A stretch of DNA of 40,392 nt from Gammaproteobacteria bacterium (GTDB lineage: Bacteria > Pseudomonadota > Gammaproteobacteria > Arenicellales > CAJQKF01): contig JAUIEZ010000033.1 of NCBI GenBank assembly GCA_030429665.1, forward strand, positions 1 to 40,392, read 5' to 3'. The position numbers were made by a program, and so were the translations under genes. Under the pieces are notes generated by a model, which was not told the origin of the DNA, did not search any database, and saw only the letters and a program-made list of their open reading frames with translations. Numbering within the stretch: position 1 is the first letter of the stretch; every line of letters begins with the position of its first letter. Positions 34,994 to 40,392 of the stretch are shown in pieces.

Positions 34994-37900
34994 ATGGCCG
35001 GCGGCCGTAGGCGTCGAGGCAGCCGTCGCCGCGCGGGGGTACCGCTCGCGCCCCGGCCGGCCGCGCCGGTGCCCGATGCGCCGCCGGCGCCGGGCCTTCC
35101 CATCGCGGCGCACGCCGCCGACATCGCTTCATTGATCGAGAACCATCCGGTCGTCGTCGTTGCCGGCGAAACCGGTTCGGGCAAGAGCACCCAGCTTCCG
35201 CGCATCTGCCTGCCGCGCTGTCGACAGTTCGACGGCATGATTGCCCATACCCAGCCGCGTCGAATCGCCGCGCGCGAGATCGCTGCGCGGGTGTCCGCCG
35301 AACTCGGCACGCGACTCGGATCCCTGGTGGGTTACAAGGTGCGTTTCGGCGAACGGACCGGGCGCGACACGCGTATCAAGGTGCTTACGGACGGCATGTT
35401 GCTGGCCGAGATGGAAGGCGACCGGGACTTGCGCGCCTATCACACGATCATCGTGGACGAGGCGCACGAGCGCTCCATCAACATCGACTTCCTGCTCGGC
35501 TATTTGAAGCGCCTGGTGAGACGCCGGCGCGATCTGCGCGTGGTGGTGACGTCCGCGACCATCGATACCGAGCGCTTCGCGCGCCACTTCGACGATTGCC
35601 CGGTGGTGTCCGTATCGGGACGGGTTTACCCGGTCGAAGTACTGTACCGGCCGCGCGGCGAGGACGATAACGACGATTCGCTGCTGTCGGCCGTGTACAA
35701 GGGTATTGCCGAGGTGTGGCGCCGCGGACCCGGGGACGTGCTGGTGTTCCTGCCGGGTGAGCGCGAGATCCGGGAGGCCGCGGATTACCTGCGCAGGCGA
35801 TTGCCGGGCGACGCGCAGTTGCTGCCGCTGTTCGCGCGCCTCTCGCCGGCCGATCAGAAACGGATTTTTTCGGCCTCGAACGGGCGGCGCGTGGTCCTGT
35901 CGACCAACGTCGCGGAGACGTCCCTGACGGTGCCGGGGGTACGCTACGTGGTCGATAGCGGTCTGGCGCGGGTGAGCCGCTACAGTGCCGCCGCCAAGGT
36001 GCAACGACTGCCGGTGGAGAAGATTTCGCGCGCCGCGGCCGATCAGCGCAAGGGCCGTTGCGGTCGGGTAAGCAACGGCGTGTGCGTGCGGTTGTACGCG
36101 CAGGAAGACTACGACGCGCGCGCGCCGTTCACGGACCCGGAGATCGTCCGCACGTCGCTGGCCCAGGTGGTGCTCCGGATGAAGGCTCTCGGGCTCGGGC
36201 CGATCGACCGGTTCCCGTTCCTCGATCCTCCGGACGCGCGCCAGGTGCGTTCGGCCATCCGCCTGTTGAACGAACTCGGTGCGCTCGACGACGATGAACG
36301 ACTGACCCGGGTCGGACGCGAGCTGGCGTCGCTGCCTGTCGAGGCGCGCATCGGCCGCTTGCTTCTCGAAGGCGCCAAGCGCAACTGTCTCGCCGAGGTA
36401 CTGGTGCTGGCGTCATACCTGTCCGTTCCCGAACCGCGGGTGACACCGGGCGAGCAGCTCGAGAAGGCCCGGCGGCATCACGCGACGTTTCCCGAGGCGG
36501 ATTCCGACATCGAGGCCGCTATCTCGTTGTTTCGCGACTATTGCCTCGAGCGCGCCGCGGCCTCGCGGCGCGGGCTCGACCGGTGGTGCCAGGAGAATTT
36601 CCTGGCGCCGTTTCGCATGCGCGAGTGGGCCGACCTGCACGAGCAGCTCGGCGCGCTGATGGCCGAGAACGGGCACCTGCCAGGAGACGGTCGTTCGTCC
36701 CTGGAATCGATCGCGATCGCGTTCCTGTCGGCCTTCCTGTCCCACGTCGCCGCTGTCGACGACAAGGGTCAATGGCGCGGCGCCAACAACCGGATCGTTG
36801 CCATCCACCCGTCGTCGCGCAGCTTTCGCAAACGACCGAAGTGGTTCGTGGCCGCAGAGCTGGTGGAAACCGGGCGCCTCTACGCGCGGCGGGTACTGCC
36901 TGTCACTGCCGCGTGGATCGAGCGCGCAGCCGGGCCGCGAATTCGCGTGACGTACAGCGAACCGTGGTGGGACGAGAAAAGCGGCAATGTCATGGCGTAC
37001 CAGAGCGGCACGCTGTTCGGGTTGACCGTGTATGCCGGGCGGCGAAGCCGCCTGCCCGATGCCGCCGCCGCCCGGGAGATCTTCATCAACGAGGCCTTGT
37101 GCACGGCCGCGATGGGTGATCGCTTCGCGTTCGCGCGTCACAATCGCGACCTGCTCGAGGAGGTCGCCGAGGCCAGGCGCAAATTACGGATTCCGGTCGC
37201 GGCGCCGGACGATCTCGGACTGGCCGCTCGTTTCGACGCCATGGTGCCCGAAGAGGTGTCGAGTCGCGCGACGCTCGCGCGGTGGTTGAATGAAGAGCCC
37301 GGTGCCGACGAATCGCTTCGCCTCCGCCGCGAAGACGTGATCGAACCCTCGGCGGTCGAACACGAGCGCGACTACCCCGTCGCCGTAACCGCCGGCGCCA
37401 CACCGTTGGCGGTGAACTACCGATACGATCCCGGCGTCGATGCCGACGGCGTCAACATTCGCGTTCCGCTGCCCCTCGTCAACCAGTTCGATCCCGACGA
37501 ATGCGCGCGGCAGATCCCGGGCTGGTTCGCCGAACACGTCGAGGGTCTGCTGCGTACCCTGCCCAAGTCGAAACGACGCGCCCTGCAACCGCTGTCGAGA
37601 AGCGCGGCGACGATGGCGGAAATGATCGCCACCACGAAGGGTTCGCTCGTCGAGGCGCTGGCGGCGGCGTTGGCTCAACGCTTCGGCGTGCGCGCGGACG
37701 CGGTGGAGTTCGATGCCGGGAGGCTGCCGCCGCACTTGAGGCTGCGTTTTGAACTCGTCGATGGCGACCGCCGCGTGATCGACGCGGACCGGGATTTCGA
37801 GGCGCTGCGCAGTCGTCACGCCGACGCCGCGCGCGACGCATTCTCGGACGCGTCGGCCGAGGGTTACCCGCGTCGCTTCCTGGTCTCCTGGGACTTCGGC

Positions 37901-38755
37901 GACCTCCCCGACTCGGTGCCGGTTGCCGGATACGGTACGCGCGTACGCGCCTTTCCGGCGCTGCTCGAGCGACCCGACCGCGTCGACCTGGTGCTCGTCG
38001 ACGATCCTGACCGGGCGCGTTCCATCCACCGGCACGGCGTGATGCGACTGGTCAGGCTCGTGCGACGTCGGTTTTTCAAGGACCTGCTCGTCGCCCCGGC
38101 GGTCAAGCGGGCGGTGCTGCAGTACGCCGGCCTGTTTCCGGGAGCGGACCTGGCCGGGCCGCTGTGCAATGCGGTGATCGAATCGGCGCTCGGATTTTAT
38201 TCGGACCCGCCACGGCGCCAGGCAGCGTTTCGCGACCGGCTTGATGCCGGCGGCGAACGCATGAAGCGCGAAGGCGTTCGAATCGGCGCGCTGGTGGAAA
38301 AGAGTGTCAGCATGGCGTTCAACGTGAGACGGGAACTCGACGGGATCGACGACGCCGCGTTCGGCGCCCGAATCGAGGCGCGCTTGCAGTCCCTGGTGGG
38401 GCCGGGATTTCCTTTTGCCGAACCCGTGGATTGGCTTGAACATTTACCGCGCTTCGTCCAGGCGTTGTCTTCGAGGGTGGAAAAGTACCGCCATAATCCG
38501 GCGTCCGAAGCGGACAATCTGGCGAGAGTGGACCCGTTCGTCGCCCGCCTCGGACAGGGTGGCTCGGCGGCCGGTGCAGCGCTCGACGACTACCGATTCC
38601 TCTTGGAGGAATACCACGTGTCCCTGTTTGCCCAGCACCTGAAAACCTCGGTTCCGGTTTCGCCCAAGCGCCTCGAAAGCGCCTGGACGCGGATAGGGGA
38701 GCAGTCCACGACGCCGGCGGCATCCCGGGCGGCGGCCCCGCGAGCCGGGCGCTAG
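34994..38755 (+). CDS. hrpA: ATP-dependent RNA helicase HrpA
   Basis: A 1253-residue DEAH-box RNA helicase. Walker A is GETGSGKST with Lys64; the DEAH box is at 155-158; SAT follows on motif III, and the motif VI region is QRKGRCGRVSNG. A winged-helix/ratchet/OB region and the C-terminal DUF3418-type domain of HrpA (about 630 onward) complete the length. E. coli HrpA has been linked to rescue of stalled or collided ribosomes. The N-terminus is about 40-60 residues shorter than in E. coli and is basic and proline-rich. The ATG at 34994 is used; a TTG at 34991 precedes it. There is no strong ribosome-binding site. Confidence 0.94.
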   Translation: MAGGRRRRGSRRRAGVPLAPRPAAPVPDAPPAPGLPIAAHAADIASLIENHPVVVVAGETGSGKSTQLPRICLPRCRQFDGMIAHTQPRRIAAREIAARVSAELGTRLGSLVGYKVRFGERTGRDTRIKVLTDGMLLAEMEGDRDLRAYHTIIVDEAHERSINIDFLLGYLKRLVRRRRDLRVVVTSATIDTERFARHFDDCPVVSVSGRVYPVEVLYRPRGEDDNDDSLLSAVYKGIAEVWRRGPGDVLVFLPGEREIREAADYLRRRLPGDAQLLPLFARLSPADQKRIFSASNGRRVVLSTNVAETSLTVPGVRYVVDSGLARVSRYSAAAKVQRLPVEKISRAAADQRKGRCGRVSNGVCVRLYAQEDYDARAPFTDPEIVRTSLAQVVLRMKALGLGPIDRFPFLDPPDARQVRSAIRLLNELGALDDDERLTRVGRELASLPVEARIGRLLLEGAKRNCLAEVLVLASYLSVPEPRVTPGEQLEKARRHHATFPEADSDIEAAISLFRDYCLERAAASRRGLDRWCQENFLAPFRMREWADLHEQLGALMAENGHLPGDGRSSLESIAIAFLSAFLSHVAAVDDKGQWRGANNRIVAIHPSSRSFRKRPKWFVAAELVETGRLYARRVLPVTAAWIERAAGPRIRVTYSEPWWDEKSGNVMAYQSGTLFGLTVYAGRRSRLPDAAAAREIFINEALCTAAMGDRFAFARHNRDLLEEVAEARRKLRIPVAAPDDLGLAARFDAMVPEEVSSRATLARWLNEEPGADESLRLRREDVIEPSAVEHERDYPVAVTAGATPLAVNYRYDPGVDADGVNIRVPLPLVNQFDPDECARQIPGWFAEHVEGLLRTLPKSKRRALQPLSRSAATMAEMIATTKGSLVEALAAALAQRFGVRADAVEFDAGRLPPHLRLRFELVDGDRRVIDADRDFEALRSRHADAARDAFSDASAEGYPRRFLVSWDFGDLPDSVPVAGYGTRVRAFPALLERPDRVDLVLVDDPDRARSIHRHGVMRLVRLVRRRFFKDLLVAPAVKRAVLQYAGLFPGADLAGPLCNAVIESALGFYSDPPRRQAAFRDRLDAGGERMKREGVRIGALVEKSVSMAFNVRRELDGIDDAAFGARIEARLQSLVGPGFPFAEPVDWLEHLPRFVQALSSRVEKYRHNPASEADNLARVDPFVARLGQGGSAAGAALDDYRFLLEEYHVSLFAQHLKTSVPVSPKRLESAWTRIGEQSTTPAASRAAAPRAGR

Positions 38756-38759
38756 CGGC

Positions 38760-39554
38760 ATGTGGATCCTCCTTTCGAAGGTGTTGCCACACCTGCTCTA
38801 CCCGTTGACCGTCGTGTTGCTGTCGGGCGTGCTGGGATTCGTGCTTCGGCGCCTTGGCGCGCGGCGCAGCGGCGCTTCTCTGATCGCGCTGTCGGCGATC
38901 GTTTTCGTGATCTCATCCAATCCCTGGCTGGCCGGGCGCTTTCGCGCACACCTCGAGCATTGGTACCAACCGGTGCGGGCGGCCGACGCGCCGACGGCGG
39001 ACGCCATCGTGCTGCTGGGTGGGGGGCTTCGTCTGCCAGTACCCCCGCGCGTCGACGCCGAGTTCGCCGACGCGGCCGACCGCGTGCTGTATGCTTCGAG
39101 ACTGTACCGGGCGGGACGGGCGCCGCTGGTGGTGGTCAGCGGCGGCAACGTCTTCGAACAGGATGCCGCGGTGCGCAGCGAATCCTACTACGTGTCGCGG
39201 TTGCTTCAGGAATGGGGTGTTCCCGCTTCCCGGATCATCGTCGAGGGGCGGAGCCGAAACACCCGGGAAAATGCGCTGGAAACGAAGAAAATCCTTGATC
39301 GGGAACGCATAGAAACTATACTCCTCGTCACCTCGGCGATGCACATGCCACGGGCCCTGGCCACGTTCAGGGGCGCCGGCGTCGATGCCGTCGCGGTACC
39401 GGTGGACTACACGGTGAGCGCATATAGCCACCCCGCAATCCTCGATTTCCTGCCGTCTTCCAGCGCGATGCACGCCAATGCGCAGACCATCCGCGAATAT
39501 CTCGGCATCGTCGTCTACGGTTTGCGCGGTTGGCTGGGCGCTCCGGCAACGTGA
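38760..39554 (+). CDS. YdcF/ElyC-family (DUF218) envelope protein
   Basis: A 264-residue membrane-anchored DUF218 protein. Two N-terminal membrane segments (about 9-30 and 38-55) are followed by the soluble domain: ADAIVLLGGGLRLPV, LYASRLYRAGRAPLVVVSGGN, RNTRENALETKKIL and LLVTSAMHMPRALATF. The layout matches E. coli ElyC, which affects peptidoglycan assembly and undecaprenyl-phosphate use at low temperature, and the SanA/YdcF relatives. It starts four bases after the hrpA stop. The next gene starts 38 bases on, possibly with a GTG overlapping this stop. Confidence 0.88.
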   Translation: MWILLSKVLPHLLYPLTVVLLSGVLGFVLRRLGARRSGASLIALSAIVFVISSNPWLAGRFRAHLEHWYQPVRAADAPTADAIVLLGGGLRLPVPPRVDAEFADAADRVLYASRLYRAGRAPLVVVSGGNVFEQDAAVRSESYYVSRLLQEWGVPASRIIVEGRSRNTRENALETKKILDRERIETILLVTSAMHMPRALATFRGAGVDAVAVPVDYTVSAYSHPAILDFLPSSSAMHANAQTIREYLGIVVYGLRGWLGAPAT

Positions 39555-39592
39555 TAGGGCCGAGTCTGAACCTTTGCGGATACCGCCAGCCC

Positions 39593-40392
39593 ATGACCGA
39601 CTACCTGCTGCATCCCGATCTCGTCGTCGAACTGTTGCGCGCCACGGACGATCCGCGGCGCAACGCCCTGGTGCGCCGCGCCCGCGAAGCATCGGACGGC
39701 TTGTGGCTCCCGGTCGCGGCCATGGGCGAGATAATCTCCCGGCTGGCCGGTTCGCTACCGGGCGACGGGACGCAATCCCGGCGCGCGGCGCGGGCACAAC
39801 TCGCGGCGTTTGCCCGAGACTACACCTGGCTGGCGGCGCCGTCCGGCGACGGCGCCTTGCTTGCGCACGACGATTGGCTTGAGCGCCAGGTATACGACGG
39901 TCTCGAACGGCTCGGGCCCGGCGCGCGCGTCGTCGTTTCCCGGGATGCGCCCGAAGGCGCCGTGACCCTGGATGCGCTGCTTGCCGAGGAGGCTTCGCCA
40001 GGCAATATCCCGTTCATTGACCTGCCGTATCAACAACGCCGCATCCGCGACCGTGTCGAGCACGGTTTGCTCAAGGTGCTGGCACACGGGCGCTATATCG
40101 GCGGCCCCGAGATCGACGAGCTGGAGCAGCGTCTGGCGAAGATCGCGGGCGTGCGGCATGCCGTCGCGGTATCCAACGGCACCGACGCCTTGCTGATCGC
40201 GTTGATGGCCGCGGGGGTGAAGGCGGGAGACGAGGTGGTGACCTCGCCGTTCACCTTTGCCGCCACCGGCGAAATGATCCTGCTGCTCGGCGCGCGCCCG
40301 GTGTACGTGGATATCGATCCGCGTACCTATAACCTGGATCCGGCGCTGCTCGCGGCAGCGCTAACCGAACGTACCCGGGCAATCCTGCCGGT
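39593..40392 (+). CDS. PIN-like domain fused to DegT/WbpE-type sugar aminotransferase (partial, runs off window)
   Basis: A single frame is open from ATG 39593 to the window edge (266 whole codons, no stop). Residues 1-133 resemble a PIN-type nuclease fold: MTDYLLHPDLVVELLR, LWLPVAAMGEIISRLAGSL with Glu46, and a late strand RVVVSRDAP with Asp118. The first PIN aspartate position is His7, so the active site looks degenerate. From residue 138 comes a PLP-dependent nucleotide-sugar aminotransferase: NIPFIDLPYQQRRIRD, LAHGRYIGGPEIDELEQRL, VAVSNGTDALLIALMAAGV and ARPVYVDIDPRTYNLDP, close to WbpE-type enzymes of O-antigen synthesis. The PLP lysine would lie beyond the edge. A GTG at 39551, overlapping the ElyC stop, is another start. 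The family of the second half is firm; the PIN call is tentative. Confidence 0.82.
   Translation, partial: MTDYLLHPDLVVELLRATDDPRRNALVRRAREASDGLWLPVAAMGEIISRLAGSLPGDGTQSRRAARAQLAAFARDYTWLAAPSGDGALLAHDDWLERQVYDGLERLGPGARVVVSRDAPEGAVTLDALLAEEASPGNIPFIDLPYQQRRIRDRVEHGLLKVLAHGRYIGGPEIDELEQRLAKIAGVRHAVAVSNGTDALLIALMAAGVKAGDEVVTSPFTFAATGEMILLLGARPVYVDIDPRTYNLDPALLAAALTERTRAILP

Overview
The window is a GC-rich chromosomal segment of a gammaproteobacterium. Several neighbourhoods are arranged as in Escherichia coli or Pseudomonas: coaBC-dut facing radC-rpmB-rpmG, and ygfB-pepP-ubiH-ubiI facing a TIGR02449 gene, zapA, 6S RNA and fau. Ubiquinone hydroxylases, a complete 2-oxoglutarate dehydrogenase complex, Fur and topoisomerase IV point to an aerobic organism. 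I see no phage, insertion sequence, CRISPR array or tRNA. Base composition looks even throughout, so this is core genome rather than an island. The species cannot be named from the sequence alone; a free-living, deep-branching gammaproteobacterium is my inference.

Layout. 1-8.7 kb: a fragment of an unknown gene, ssb, a YbaK-type prolyl-tRNA deacylase divergent from parC, a DUF599 membrane protein, then on the minus strand tag coupled to a GAF-GGDEF-EAL signalling protein, an unrecognised lipoprotein, and a small unknown gene. 8.7-17.6 kb, all minus strand: coaBC, dut, sucA, sucB, lpdA and a phosphomannomutase/phosphoglucomutase (algC-like). In Pseudomonas dut is followed directly by algC, so the sucAB-lpdA block appears to sit inside an old neighbourhood. 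17.6-18.9 kb: radC, rpmB and rpmG, ended by a strong bidirectional terminator. 18.9-20.8 kb, minus strand: infA, a small exported protein and a fatty acid desaturase, packed with overlaps. 20.8-25.2 kb: a ChaC-type gamma-glutamylcyclotransferase, a CaiB/BaiF-family enzyme with a coupled methyltransferase, and a DASS transporter.

25.4-32.1 kb: an adenosine-kinase-like PfkB kinase, fur, and the ubiquinone operon ygfB-pepP-ubiH-ubiI on the minus strand. A divergent region then leads to the TIGR02449 gene, zapA, a structurally convincing 6S RNA and fau. 33.0-38.8 kb, plus strand: a YmdB-type phosphoesterase, an EVE-domain protein, an exported cyclophilin and the helicase hrpA. 38.8 kb to the end: an ElyC/YdcF envelope protein, then a reading frame that stays open to the window edge. 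That frame joins a PIN-like N-terminal domain to a DegT/WbpE-type sugar aminotransferase, and is the least ordinary object here.

Much of the window is housekeeping: replication and repair (ssb, parC, tag, radC, dut), central carbon flow (sucAB-lpdA), cofactors (coaBC, fau, ubiHI), translation (rpmB, rpmG, infA, hrpA) and envelope (desaturase, algC, ElyC, aminotransferase). Four-base start/stop overlaps and GTG or TTG starts are common, so translational coupling seems to be a regular device in this genome.
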